The position numbers were made by a program, and so were the translations under genes. This document shows positions 24,787 through 33,485 of a stretch of 64,000 bases of DNA, in pieces. This stretch comes from Catellatospora sp. KI3 (GTDB lineage Bacteria > Actinomycetota > Actinomycetes > Mycobacteriales > Micromonosporaceae): assembly GCF_029948125.1 (NCBI RefSeq), contig NZ_JASAMB010000002.1, forward strand, positions 1-64,000, read 5' to 3'. A model generated the notes under the pieces. It was not told the DNA's origin, made no database searches, and saw only the letters and a program-made list of their open reading frames with translations. Positions within the stretch are counted from its first letter, which is position 1. Each line of letters starts with the position of its first letter.

Positions 24787-25527
24787 TCAGACCCGGTGGA
24801 CCTTGTGTTGGGCGGCTTGGGCGAGGGGGCGGACGACCATGCGGTCGATGTTGATGTGGTGGGGGAGGGTGGCGGTCCAGGTGATGCAGGTGGCGATGTC
24901 GTCGGCGGTGAGGGGGTGTTCGACGCCCTGGTAGACGGCGGCGGCGCGGGTGGTGTCGCCGGAGAAGCGGTTGAGGGCGAACTCGTCGGTCTTGACCATG
25001 CCGGGGTCGATCTCGACGACGCGGACCGGCTCGCCGCACAGCTCCAGGCGGAGGGTCTCGACCAGGGCGGTCTGGGCGTGCTTGGCGGCCGCGTAGCCGC
25101 CGCCGCCCTCGTACACGATGAGGCCCGCGGTGGAGCTGACGGTGACGATGGTGCCCGCGCCGGAGGCGACCAGGGCGGGCAGCAGGGCCTTGGTGAGGCG
25201 CAGGGTGCCGAGCACGTTCACGTCGTACATCGCCTGCCAGTCGGCGACCTCGGCGGTCGCGACCGGGTCGGCGCCGATCGCCCCGCCCGCGTTGTTGACC
25301 AGCAGGTCCACCCGGTCGAGCGTCGCCGCGAACGCCGCCACCGCGGCGTCGTCGGTGACGTCGCAGGTCACCGGCGTACCGTTGATCTCCTTGGCCAGCG
25401 CCTCGACCCGCTCGGTGCGCCGGGCCAGCGCGTACACGTGGTGGCCGGCCTGGGCCAGGCTGCGGGCGGTGGCCGCCCCGATGCCGCTGGAGGCGCCGGA
25501 CACGACCGCGATCTTCTGGTACGACAT
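24787..25527 (-). CDS. Short-chain dehydrogenase/reductase (Rv0484c-like)
   Basis: A 246-residue classical SDR. The NAD(P) motif GASSGIG lies near residue 11, NNAG near 88, the catalytic serine in VSSTAG and the pair YAAAK. The arginines after strand 2 ([11 protein letters not shown]) favour NADP. Substrate unknown. M. tuberculosis has a homologous SDR, Rv0484c, also between murB and mshA and also on the opposite strand, so this is a conserved position. It is divergent from mshA with about 100 bp between them. Confidence 0.9.
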   Translation of the reverse strand: MSYQKIAVVSGASSGIGAATARSLAQAGHHVYALARRTERVEALAKEINGTPVTCDVTDDAAVAAFAATLDRVDLLVNNAGGAIGADPVATAEVADWQAMYDVNVLGTLRLTKALLPALVASGAGTIVTVSSTAGLIVYEGGGGYAAAKHAQTALVETLRLELCGEPVRVVEIDPGMVKTDEFALNRFSGDTTRAAAVYQGVEHPLTADDIATCITWTATLPHHINIDRMVVRPLAQAAQHKVHRV

Positions 25528-25626
25528 GAGCAGATCCTAAGCCGCGGCCGAACCGCCGCGACCGGCTGCGATCCACGTCACGCCGCGAACGGGAAGAGTC
25601 GGGCGCTCCCAGCTGTTGATCGCCTC

Positions 25627-26904
25627 GTGAGCTCTCGATCCCTCCCTCGGCGTATGGCGATGCTCTCGGTCCACACCTCGCCCCTGCACCAACCGGGCAC
25701 CGGTGACGCGGGCGGCATGAACGTGTACATCGTCGAGGTGTCCAAACGCCTGGCCAGGCTCGGCGTCGAGATCGAGGTCTTCACCCGGACCACCGGGCGG
25801 GACCTGCCGCCGTGCGCCGAGCTGGCCCCCGGGGTGACCGTGCGCCATCTCAGCGCCGGCCCGTTCGAGGGCCTGGCCAAGGAGGACCTGCCCGCCCAGC
25901 TGTGCGCGTTCACGCACGGGGTGCTGGGCGTCGAGGCGGCCCGCCCGCCGGGCTGGTACGACCTGATCGCCTCGCACTACTGGCTGTCGGGCCAGGTCGG
26001 CTGGCTGGCCCGGGACCGCTGGGGCGTGCCGCTGGTGCACACCGCGCACACCCTCGCCAAGGTCAAGAACCTGCAGCTGGCGGCCGGGGACCGGGCCGAG
26101 CCGATGGGCCGGGTCGTCGGGGAGGAGCAGGTCGTCGAGCAGGCCGACCGGCTGATCGCCAACACTCCGACCGAGGCCCGCGAACTCATCGACCTGTACG
26201 GCGCCCCGCTGGAGCGCGTCGCCATCGTCGCCCCCGGCGTCGACCTGCAGCGCTTCCGCCCCGGCGCCCGCGCCGCCGCCCGCGCCCGCCTCGGCCTGCC
26301 CGAGCGCGGCCGGATCGTGGCCTTCGTCGGCCGCATCCAGCCGCTCAAGGCCCCCGACGTGCTGATCCGCGCGCTGGCCGAGGCCGACGCCACCGACGTG
26401 ACCGCGCTGATCGTCGGCGGGCCCAGCGGCTCCGGCCTCGACCGGCCGACGGCGCTGATCGAACTCGCCGACACCCTCGGCGTACGCGATCGGGTCCGCT
26501 TCCTGCCGCCGCAGGCCGGGGACCGCCTCGCCGACGTGTACCGGGCCGCCGACGTGGTCGCCGTGCCCTCGCACAACGAGTCGTTCGGCCTCGTCGCCCT
26601 CGAAGCGCAGGCCTGCGGCACGCCCGTGGTCGCCGCCGCGGTCGGCGGCCTGGTCACCGCGGTCCGCGACGGCATCAGCGGCGTGCTCGTCGACGGCCAC
26701 GACCCCGCCCGGTGGGGCCGGGTGCTGGACAAGCTGCTCGCCGAGCCCAAGCGGCTGGCCGAGCTGTCGGCCGGGGCGCTGCGGCACGCGCACGACTTCT
26801 CCTGGGACCGCACGGCCGAGCGGCTGCTCGGCGTCTATGGTGAGGCGATGATGGAGCACCGGGCCCGCCGCGAGCTGGAGCTCGCCGGCTGCGCGCGCTG
26901 GTAG
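25627..26904 (+). CDS. mshA: D-inositol-3-phosphate glycosyltransferase MshA
   Basis: A 425-residue GT4 family enzyme, first step of mycothiol synthesis: it joins UDP-GlcNAc to inositol-3-phosphate. MshA-specific segments are [29 protein letters not shown], and the retaining-GT4 motif [20 protein letters not shown] with the two glutamates. Fold halves join near residue 215 ([14 protein letters not shown]). The start is GTG 25627; ATG 25654 is possible and would lose nine residues. The upstream part of this frame runs antisense through the SDR and is not used. Confidence 0.95.
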   Translation: MSSRSLPRRMAMLSVHTSPLHQPGTGDAGGMNVYIVEVSKRLARLGVEIEVFTRTTGRDLPPCAELAPGVTVRHLSAGPFEGLAKEDLPAQLCAFTHGVLGVEAARPPGWYDLIASHYWLSGQVGWLARDRWGVPLVHTAHTLAKVKNLQLAAGDRAEPMGRVVGEEQVVEQADRLIANTPTEARELIDLYGAPLERVAIVAPGVDLQRFRPGARAAARARLGLPERGRIVAFVGRIQPLKAPDVLIRALAEADATDVTALIVGGPSGSGLDRPTALIELADTLGVRDRVRFLPPQAGDRLADVYRAADVVAVPSHNESFGLVALEAQACGTPVVAAAVGGLVTAVRDGISGVLVDGHDPARWGRVLDKLLAEPKRLAELSAGALRHAHDFSWDRTAERLLGVYGEAMMEHRARRELELAGCARW

Positions 26905-26908
26905 TCGC

Positions 26909-27427
26909 GTGCCGACCGTCGCCGAGGCGCGCGCGCTGATCGAGCGGGCCTGCGCCGAACTGCCGCTGGACCACACCGGGCCCACGTCGTACGTGGTGAC
27001 CCTGCCGGGCACGCACAAGCTGAAGACCAACGTGAACCTGATCGTCGGCGAGCAGGCGCTGCGGATCGAGGCGTTCGTGGTGCGCCAGCCGGACGAGAAC
27101 CGCGAGGCGGTCTGGGCCTGGCTGCTGCGCCGCAACGCCAAGCTCTACGGGGTCGCGTTCACCATCGACGCGGTCGGCGACGTGTACCTGACCGGGCGCC
27201 TGCCCCTGGCCGCGCTGACCGAGGAAGAGCTCGACCGGCTGCTCGGCGCGGTGCTGTCCGCCGCCGACGACTCCTTCGACACCCTGCTGGAGCTGGGCTT
27301 CTCCACCGCCATCAAGCGCGAGTGGCAGTGGCGCGTCAGCCGCGGCGAGCCCACCGACAACCTCCGCGCCTTCCAGCACCTGTTCACCAGCGGCGAGACG
27401 ACCCCGCCCGAGCCCGCCGCGAGTTGA
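26909..27427 (+). CDS. YbjN-domain protein (Rv0487-like)
   Basis: A 172-residue protein of the YbjN/T3SS-chaperone-like fold. It shows PGTHKLKTNVNLIVGEQALRIEAFVVRQPDENRE and a long C-terminal helix. YbjN in enterobacteria affects multicopy temperature sensitivity; no biochemical role is established. It starts 5 bp after mshA (GTG 26909), and the same pair occurs in mycobacteria (Rv0486-Rv0487), so a conserved partnership with mycothiol synthesis or redox stress is possible. Confidence 0.87.
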   Translation: MPTVAEARALIERACAELPLDHTGPTSYVVTLPGTHKLKTNVNLIVGEQALRIEAFVVRQPDENREAVWAWLLRRNAKLYGVAFTIDAVGDVYLTGRLPLAALTEEELDRLLGAVLSAADDSFDTLLELGFSTAIKREWQWRVSRGEPTDNLRAFQHLFTSGETTPPEPAAS

Positions 27428-27731
27428 CTCCGCCGGAACGCGCCAGGCCGCCCGACACGGGATCGGGCTGCGTTCGCCCGGCGAGTGACCATAAGTAGCG
27501 ATCTTGCGCGGGTTCCTCGCTGCATGATCACCGCCGGTGGTCGAAAACTCGGTTTCGGCCTTCCCTGTCGCCCGGAAACTGACCGCAGGACGCGATCTTG
27601 GAGGGCTCACCCGGCGATGATCGCTACCAGTGGTCAAAACAGCCGCGTTTAGTGGGCGTTCTGACCACTGACGCCGATCACGCAGCGGCCGCGAGCTGCG
27701 CCGACCATGCGGCGGTCGCGACTGGCCGCGA
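27428..27731. other. 304-bp gap with degenerate direct repeats (family D) and a duplicated macro-gene end
   Basis: GCGATCTTG sites at 27497 and 27591, two related blocks with ATGATC-GTGGTC-AAAC (near 27524 and 27615), and a block at about 27678-27700 that nearly duplicates the 3' end of the macro-domain gene (GATCACGC-GCGGCCGCGA). The segment ctgaccgcaggacgcgatct at 27579 recurs with few changes inside the third MFS gene at 40735. No gene seen. Confidence 0.5.
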
Positions 27732-28244
27732 TCACGCGGCGGCCGCGACCTGCTCGGCGAGGTGGTACGTCGCGGCGTCGTACAGCACCAGGTATGCCTG
27801 CTCGACGCCCGTCGACGCGGTGCGCAGCACCGACAGCGCCTGCCGGACCGCGTCGTCGACCGGCCAGCGGTAGATGCCCGATGAGATCAGCGGGAACGCG
27901 ACCGTGCGCGCGCCCAGTTCACCGGCGATTCGCAGGGAGTTGCGGTAGCAGTCGCGCAGCAGCTCAGCGCGGTTCTCGGTGGGGCTGTAGACCGGCCCGA
28001 CCGTGTGCACCACCCAGCGCGCGGGCAGCCGTCCGGCGGTGGTGGCGACGGCCTGACCGGTGCCCAGCCCGCGGCCGTACTTCGCGGCGCGCAGGGCGCG
28101 GCACTCGGCCAGGATCTCGGGACCGCCCTTGCGGTGGATGGCGCCGTCTACCCCGCCGCCGCCAAGCAGCGACGAGTTGGCGGCGTTGACGATGGCGTCC
28201 ACCTGCTGGGCGGTGATGTCGCCCTGGACGAGAGTGATGATCAT
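27732..28244 (-). CDS. Macro-domain protein, O-acetyl-ADP-ribose deacetylase-like
   Basis: A 170-residue stand-alone macro domain. Motifs are DAIVNAANSSLLGGGGVDGAIH, ARWVVHTVGPV and PLISSGIYRWP, which match MacroD/YmdB-type enzymes that remove acetyl from O-acetyl-ADP-ribose or ADP-ribose from proteins. The catalytic Asn and the glycine loop are present. It lies just downstream of the pseudokinase gene on the same strand (73-bp gap) and may be part of that island, which would add ADP-ribose sensing to a kinase system; that link is only positional. Confidence 0.9.
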   Translation of the reverse strand: MIITLVQGDITAQQVDAIVNAANSSLLGGGGVDGAIHRKGGPEILAECRALRAAKYGRGLGTGQAVATTAGRLPARWVVHTVGPVYSPTENRAELLRDCYRNSLRIAGELGARTVAFPLISSGIYRWPVDDAVRQALSVLRTASTGVEQAYLVLYDAATYHLAEQVAAAA

Positions 28245-28317
28245 GATCGGCTTTCCGGATCAGGAAGTGCGGCTACACCGCACATCGTGACCCGGACAAC
28301 CGACCAGGCGCAGCCGC

Positions 28318-29841
28318 TTAACGCTTGCAGCTGTAGGTGAACTCGGTCGCGCCCTCGACCACCTGCGCGCCGAGCACCCGCAGCGTGGCGCTGGCCTTCT
28401 TGGTCCCGACACCCTTGAATTCCCAGTACAGGTGGACGTCGATCTTGTTCTGACCGGAGCGGAACGTCTGCTCCAGCACGCCCGAGCTCTGCCCGTCCAT
28501 CCGCACCCACTCGTACGTGACCTTGCCCGCGCTGCCGTCGGTGTGGATGGTGCCGACCAGGTCCACCTTCACGTCGCACTTGTCGTCGATCGGCTGCGCC
28601 AGCTTCACCGTGACGCTGGAGACCGCCAGCGGTTCGGCATGCTGCGACTGCCACCACTGCCAGCCGATGACCCCGAACGCCACCAGCAGCGCGACCAGGG
28701 CCAGCGCGCTCAGGAACGCGACGATCCGGTTCATCACCGACCGCCTGCGCCGGGGCGGGATGTTGGCGGCCGCGAGCTGCCAGGCCGGTGGCGCGGGCGG
28801 CACGCCCTGCCCGAAGCGCAGGTTGACGTCCGGCTGCGCCGACGCCGCCGGGCCGCCCGGCTCCTGGCTGGCAACGCGGCGCTGCTCCTCGGCGGCGCGA
28901 TTGCCCAGGCGGGTCGCCCCGTCTGGCGGCACCGGCGCGGCTGCGGGCGGCGCGGACTGCTGCGGGGGTACGACCGCAGCCTGCGGCGGCACCCCGGCGG
29001 GCGCCTGCCGGGGCGGTACCGGAGCCGAGTGCGAACCGCCGATGAGCTGCACCGTCGCCTCGCTGCCGGGCGCCACCGGCGGCAGCGCCACCGGCGGGGC
29101 CTTCGTCACCACCGCGCCGGCCGCCGCGGCGGTCGCGTTCGCGGCCAGCGCCTTGATCGGCTCGCGGTCGCCGAACCCGGCCACCTTCGCCCCGCCCGTG
29201 GTCAGCACGGCCAGCCCGGCGGTAAGCCCGGCGCTGCCGCCGGTCGCCTCGGCCCGCTGCGCCGCCTGGCGCAGCAGCTGCGCCACGGCCGGGTCGGCGT
29301 TGCGCCCGGCCAGGTCGTTGAGCAGGCGGGCCCAGGCGGTCGCGTCGTGGCCCGGACCGGGGGTGTCCCCGGCGAGCGCGGGCGCGTAGCCGACCTCGGC
29401 GAGCAGGGCCGCCCCGGCGCCGCTGAGCACGATCGTGTTCGGCTGCAGGTCGCCGTGGGCGAGCTCGGCCTGGTGCAGTTTCAGCAGCGTCTGCGCGGTG
29501 TCCGTGGCGATGAGCAGCGCGGTGGCGGGCGGCATCGCGACGTTCGCGCCGAACACCTGCGCCAGCGTCGGCGTCGGCGACGCCGACGTGACCAGCCAGG
29601 TGTACCGGCCGTCGACGACCTGCTCGATCACGTTGAGCAGGCCGGGCAGGCGCAGCGCCGCCACCGCCTGCACCACCTGGCCCACCCGCTGGGCGGTCGC
29701 CTGATCGGCCAGGGCGCGCTCCTCTAGCCGCACCCCGCCGCGCACCTTGCCGTCCGCAGTGGACAGCAGGTGCCAGGTGCCGAGCCGTCCGGCCCGCCCC
29801 TGCCCCCGCACGGTGTACTTACCGCCGATCATGTCCGCCAC
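28318..29841 (-). CDS. Membrane-anchored pseudokinase with extracellular domain
   Basis: A 507-residue protein from GTG 29841 (ATG 29832 also possible). The N-terminal 240 residues have the outline of a Ser/Thr kinase: HGDLQPNTIVL at 129-139 aligns with the catalytic loop. However, the glycine loop and VAIK lysine are absent and the DFG is replaced (LLAEVGYAP), so it should not phosphorylate. A Pro/Ala-rich linker follows, then one membrane helix (about 374-395) and a roughly 110-residue extracellular beta-rich domain with cysteines (KCDVKV ... YSCKR). It starts 14 bp after the active kinase gene and probably regulates or is bound by it. Confidence 0.82.
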   Translation of the reverse strand: MADMIGGKYTVRGQGRAGRLGTWHLLSTADGKVRGGVRLEERALADQATAQRVGQVVQAVAALRLPGLLNVIEQVVDGRYTWLVTSASPTPTLAQVFGANVAMPPATALLIATDTAQTLLKLHQAELAHGDLQPNTIVLSGAGAALLAEVGYAPALAGDTPGPGHDATAWARLLNDLAGRNADPAVAQLLRQAAQRAEATGGSAGLTAGLAVLTTGGAKVAGFGDREPIKALAANATAAAAGAVVTKAPPVALPPVAPGSEATVQLIGGSHSAPVPPRQAPAGVPPQAAVVPPQQSAPPAAAPVPPDGATRLGNRAAEEQRRVASQEPGGPAASAQPDVNLRFGQGVPPAPPAWQLAAANIPPRRRRSVMNRIVAFLSALALVALLVAFGVIGWQWWQSQHAEPLAVSSVTVKLAQPIDDKCDVKVDLVGTIHTDGSAGKVTYEWVRMDGQSSGVLEQTFRSGQNKIDVHLYWEFKGVGTKKASATLRVLGAQVVEGATEFTYSCKR

Positions 29842-29855
29842 CGCGGAGCCGCCTT

Positions 29856-31454
29856 TCAGCCGATGATGCAGCCCTGATTCGGGATGATGGGAGCAGGGTA
29901 AAGCTTGGTGGGAATTACCGGTCCGCCGTACTGGCTGCGGATGGACATCTCCAGGTATGTGTTGCACGGCAGGGTCATGCCGGACAGGTTCACGACGTGG
30001 TTGAAGGTCGTGCTCGTCTCCTCGGATACCACCGGCACGATGACCAGCTTCGGCGTGTACTGGGTCAGCTCCGTGCCGTCGGAGTTGGTCACGGCGAAGC
30101 GGAGCGTCAGCGTGTACTTACCGGGGTTCGCCAGTTTCACCAGGACGGCGGCGCGGACCTCCGTGCCGATCGCATCCTGGAAACACTGCTCCTTGTACCA
30201 CCAGCACAGGCTGGGCCGGGCCAGGCTGTCCACTGGCGCGATCGGGATGGTCGGCGACGGCGAGGGGGACGGCTTGGGGCTGGGCTTCTTGCTCGGGCTC
30301 GGCGACGGCTCCGGCGACTCCGACGGGGAGGGCGACGGCTCCGCCGAGGGTGACGGGGACGGAGACGGCTCGCTCGACGGAGTCGGGGACGGCAGCGGCG
30401 AAGGGCTGGGCGAGGAGACCGCCGGGGCGGGCGGCTTCGGGTCGCCCATGAGCGCGACGCCGGCCGCGCCGCCCGCGCCGAGCACCAGCACGGTCACGCA
30501 CGCGGTGAGCACCCAGAAGGCGCGTTTGGACATACCGAGGATGGTGGTGGCGACGGCGCTGGCGTCGGCCTGCATGCCCGCGAGGGGGAACAGCAGCGCC
30601 AGCAGCAGCGCGCGCCGGGCCAGCTTGCCGCGGCCGTCCTCCTCCCAGTCCGGGCCGTACCCGGCACCGGCCACCGCCTCCAGCTCGTGCAGGAACGTGT
30701 CCGCGTCGCGGGGGCGCTGGCGGGGATCCTTGGCCAGGCCCCGGCGCACCAGCCCGCGTACCGCCTCGGGGACGTCGTCGGTGGGCACCGGCGCCTGCTC
30801 GTGCTGGCGGCGCAGTCCGGCCAGGTCACCGGGTGCCCGAAACGGCGGCCGGCCGACCAGGCACTCGAAGAACGTGGCGGTGGCGGCGTAGATGTCGGTG
30901 GAGGGGCTCGCGGCGGCACCGGCCCACTGCTCCGGCGCCATGTACGACGGCGTGCCCGCCAGCGGCCCCTGCCGCCCGCTGCGCGCCGCGATGCCGAAGT
31001 CGGCCAGCTTGCTCTGGCCGTTGCCGTCGACCAGCACGTTCTCGGGCTTGTAGTCGCGGTGCACCACGCCGCGGGCGTGCGCGGCGGCCAGGCCCAGCAG
31101 CGAGCCCTTGAGCACCACCAGCGCGGCCTGCGGCTCGGTCGGCCCCTGCTCGCGCAGGATGGCGCGCAGCGCCACCCCTTCGACCAGCTCCATCACGATC
31201 GCGGCGCCGCCGGGCGACTCGACGTACTCGTACAGCCGGGCGACCTCCGGGGAGTCCACCTCGGACATGATCCGGGCCTCGGCCCGGAACGCGCGGATGA
31301 ACTCCTCGTCGCCGCGCAGGTGCTCGGCCAGGTACTTGATGGCGACCTTCACCCCGGTCGCGTCGTGCTGCGCGAGCACGACCAGTCCCGAGGCCCCCCG
31401 GCCCAGCTCGCGCACCTCGGTGTACCCGGGCACGGTCCACATCGGCATGTTCAT
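29856..31454 (-). CDS. Receptor-type serine/threonine protein kinase
   Basis: A 532-residue transmembrane kinase. All catalytic elements are intact: glycine loop GRGASG (18-23... V), Lys40 in VAIK, HRDYKPEN with Asp134 and Asn139, DFG at 152-154, and GTPSYMAPEQW. After the kinase domain (to about 262) come a short linker, one membrane helix (about 312-336), a Ser-Pro repeat stalk (about 341-405) and a roughly 125-residue extracellular domain with several cysteines. The stalk is typical of wall-spanning actinobacterial proteins. It follows the FHA/protease gene by 37 bp; the FHA domain there is the obvious phosphothreonine reader. Confidence 0.93.
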   Translation of the reverse strand: MNMPMWTVPGYTEVRELGRGASGLVVLAQHDATGVKVAIKYLAEHLRGDEEFIRAFRAEARIMSEVDSPEVARLYEYVESPGGAAIVMELVEGVALRAILREQGPTEPQAALVVLKGSLLGLAAAHARGVVHRDYKPENVLVDGNGQSKLADFGIAARSGRQGPLAGTPSYMAPEQWAGAAASPSTDIYAATATFFECLVGRPPFRAPGDLAGLRRQHEQAPVPTDDVPEAVRGLVRRGLAKDPRQRPRDADTFLHELEAVAGAGYGPDWEEDGRGKLARRALLLALLFPLAGMQADASAVATTILGMSKRAFWVLTACVTVLVLGAGGAAGVALMGDPKPPAPAVSSPSPSPLPSPTPSSEPSPSPSPSAEPSPSPSESPEPSPSPSKKPSPKPSPSPSPTIPIAPVDSLARPSLCWWYKEQCFQDAIGTEVRAAVLVKLANPGKYTLTLRFAVTNSDGTELTQYTPKLVIVPVVSEETSTTFNHVVNLSGMTLPCNTYLEMSIRSQYGGPVIPTKLYPAPIIPNQGCIIG

Positions 31455-31491
31455 GCCGTCCCCCTCATACCTTCCGGAAAGCCTTGCCCGC

Positions 31492-33243
31492 TCATGCCGA
31501 CGCCTCCGCTGGCGTCGCGCCGCGGCGGGACTTGATGAAGCCGACCAGCTTGCGCAGCAGCCGGTACCAGACCGGGAACATGATCAGGCCGATGAGCAGC
31601 ACGATGACCACGACGTCGATGCCGGGCGGCAGGTACTCCTCGACCAGGCCGCCGAGGCGGTCTCGCCAGGCCAGGAAGCCCAGCAGCACGAACAGGCCGG
31701 TCCCGGCGACGGCGGCGAAGCCGTACGCGGCCATGCCGACCTGGCGCAGACCCGGCCTGCGCCCGGCCTTCAGGTCGGCCCAGATGCCCCTGGTGAAGTA
31801 GGCCGCCGCCTCCTCGCGCAGCCGCGGCAGGCGCAGCCCGTCCGCGAGCGCCTGGTACCCGTCCAGCGGCATCAGCGGATTGAGGTTGTACAGCGTGTTC
31901 AGGTAGAGGCCGAAGGCCAGCTGGTAGGCGACCCCGGCCACGTGCGGCTCGGGCAGCCAGGCGGCGGTCATCGCGCACATGCCGGCGATCGCCGCGGTCG
32001 ACAGCGGCCCGGACAGGGTCACCACGATGCGCGACCAGCGGCTGCCGAACCACATGTCCGAGGTGTCCACGAACGCGAACGGCATGCCCATCATCAGCAT
32101 GAACCCGCCCCGGGTCACGGTGCGGCCGTACGACTTCACCGCCAGCGCGTGCGCGGACTCGTGCACCACCAGCGCCAGCAGGTAGCCCAGGCCGACCGCG
32201 ATCGCGCCGCCGACACCGGCACCCTGGAGGTCGAACAGGTTCTGGTCGGCGCTCGCCACCACGGTGGCGTACAGCCCGACCGCGATCACCGCCCAGAGCA
32301 GGGCCACGCCGGTACGGGTGAAGAAGCGCCAGCCGAAGGCCCGGTACAGCCGCCCGAAGAAGCCGTCCAGCCCCCTGATGGAGACCTCCATCCGCAGCAG
32401 CGCGTTCAGCACCGCGCGCCCGATCCGCTTCAGCAGCCGGGGCTTCTCGGGTTCCTGCTGCCCGTGCACCCCGCGCACCAGCTCCAGCGCGGCGAACGTG
32501 CGCAGGGTCCGCTCGATGCGGGGCAGGGCCAGCTCACCGAACTCCTGCGCGTACGCGAACAGCAGGTCGCGCACGGTGTTCTCGCCGTCGAGCTGGTGCC
32601 ACAGGAACACGTCGCGCTCGTCGAGCTGCAGGTACTGCCCGGTGCGGGTGTTGCGCAGCACCCACTGCTGGTCCCCGCGCACGTCCGGCACCTGCTTGAG
32701 GGCCCAGCCGCTGCGCCGCTTCGGCCGCGCCGACAGCGGCCCGCCCGCGGTGGGTGCGAGCTCGGGCAGCATCGGCTGGCCGGACTGCGGCGGGAGCAGC
32801 ATGCTGTGCTCGACCCCGGCCACCATGGTCTTGGAGCCGATCGCGGCGCTGCGCGGCTGGGCGAAGCGCACCGGCACGTCGCCGACGTACAGCTCGATCT
32901 CGTCGGTGAGCAGCATCGCGTTGCCGTGCATGGTGTGCCCGGCGACGGTGGTGCCGTTGAAGGAGTTCAGGTCCTCGATCTCGAAGCCGTGCGGGGTGCG
33001 GGTGACGCGGGCGTGCGCGCGCGAGACGCTGCCGTCGTCGAGCACCACGTCGTTGTCGGCGCCGCGGCCGATCGTGGTCACCGGCTTGACCAGCTCCACC
33101 GTGCGGGTCTGCCCGTCCGGGGTGCGCCAGCGCAGCTCAGGCGCGGCGAAAGCCTCCACTTTGGCGCCCTTGCGCAGCGTGCCGCAGTGCAGGCAGTAGG
33201 GGTAGTCCCGGCGCAGGTGCACGTGGCAGGCGTGGCACAACAT
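31492..33243 (-). CDS. Zinc ribbon-FHA-PqqD-M50 intramembrane zinc protease
   Basis: A 583-residue protein from ATG 33243. Order: zinc ribbon with Cys3, Cys6, Cys17 and Cys20; FHA domain (about 35-130; TIGRGADNDVVLDD, SVSRAHARV, DLNSFNGTTV); PqqD-like recognition domain (about 190-258; YLQLDERDVFLWHQLDG); and an M50-type membrane peptidase with HESAH at 361-365 and NPLMPLDGY with Asp461, over about six helices. M50-PqqD proteins are annotated as peptide zinc metalloproteases in RiPP-like loci, where PqqD-type domains bind leader peptides. An FHA domain on such a protease couples it to kinase signalling. Upstream of it in the operon is a leader-like protein, the candidate substrate. Confidence 0.88.
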   Translation of the reverse strand: MLCHACHVHLRRDYPYCLHCGTLRKGAKVEAFAAPELRWRTPDGQTRTVELVKPVTTIGRGADNDVVLDDGSVSRAHARVTRTPHGFEIEDLNSFNGTTVAGHTMHGNAMLLTDEIELYVGDVPVRFAQPRSAAIGSKTMVAGVEHSMLLPPQSGQPMLPELAPTAGGPLSARPKRRSGWALKQVPDVRGDQQWVLRNTRTGQYLQLDERDVFLWHQLDGENTVRDLLFAYAQEFGELALPRIERTLRTFAALELVRGVHGQQEPEKPRLLKRIGRAVLNALLRMEVSIRGLDGFFGRLYRAFGWRFFTRTGVALLWAVIAVGLYATVVASADQNLFDLQGAGVGGAIAVGLGYLLALVVHESAHALAVKSYGRTVTRGGFMLMMGMPFAFVDTSDMWFGSRWSRIVVTLSGPLSTAAIAGMCAMTAAWLPEPHVAGVAYQLAFGLYLNTLYNLNPLMPLDGYQALADGLRLPRLREEAAAYFTRGIWADLKAGRRPGLRQVGMAAYGFAAVAGTGLFVLLGFLAWRDRLGGLVEEYLPPGIDVVVIVLLIGLIMFPVWYRLLRKLVGFIKSRRGATPAEASA

Positions 33244-33485
33244 CTTTCGGCCTCTCGGGGGCGACGAAGGTCGGCCCGCGCCCGGCAGTTCCGTGGAGGG
33301 GTGCTGCGCCGGACGGGCCACCCTCGTGGGGGCGTGCCAGATCATAAGCGGCCGAACGGGTGTACGGGGTCGGCTGACTGCTTTACGACCCTTCACCGAT
33401 CAGCTGGTCCGGGCTGCTGAACTGCTGCCGGGCGACGGGGAGGCGACGGGGGACACACTCCCCGCCGCCCGGCAGGGTCTTCGGG

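Noticed and set aside
27598-27873. 91-residue frame before the macro gene
   Set aside because: Mostly degenerate repeats (Ala/Asp/His runs) and antisense to the macro gene end.
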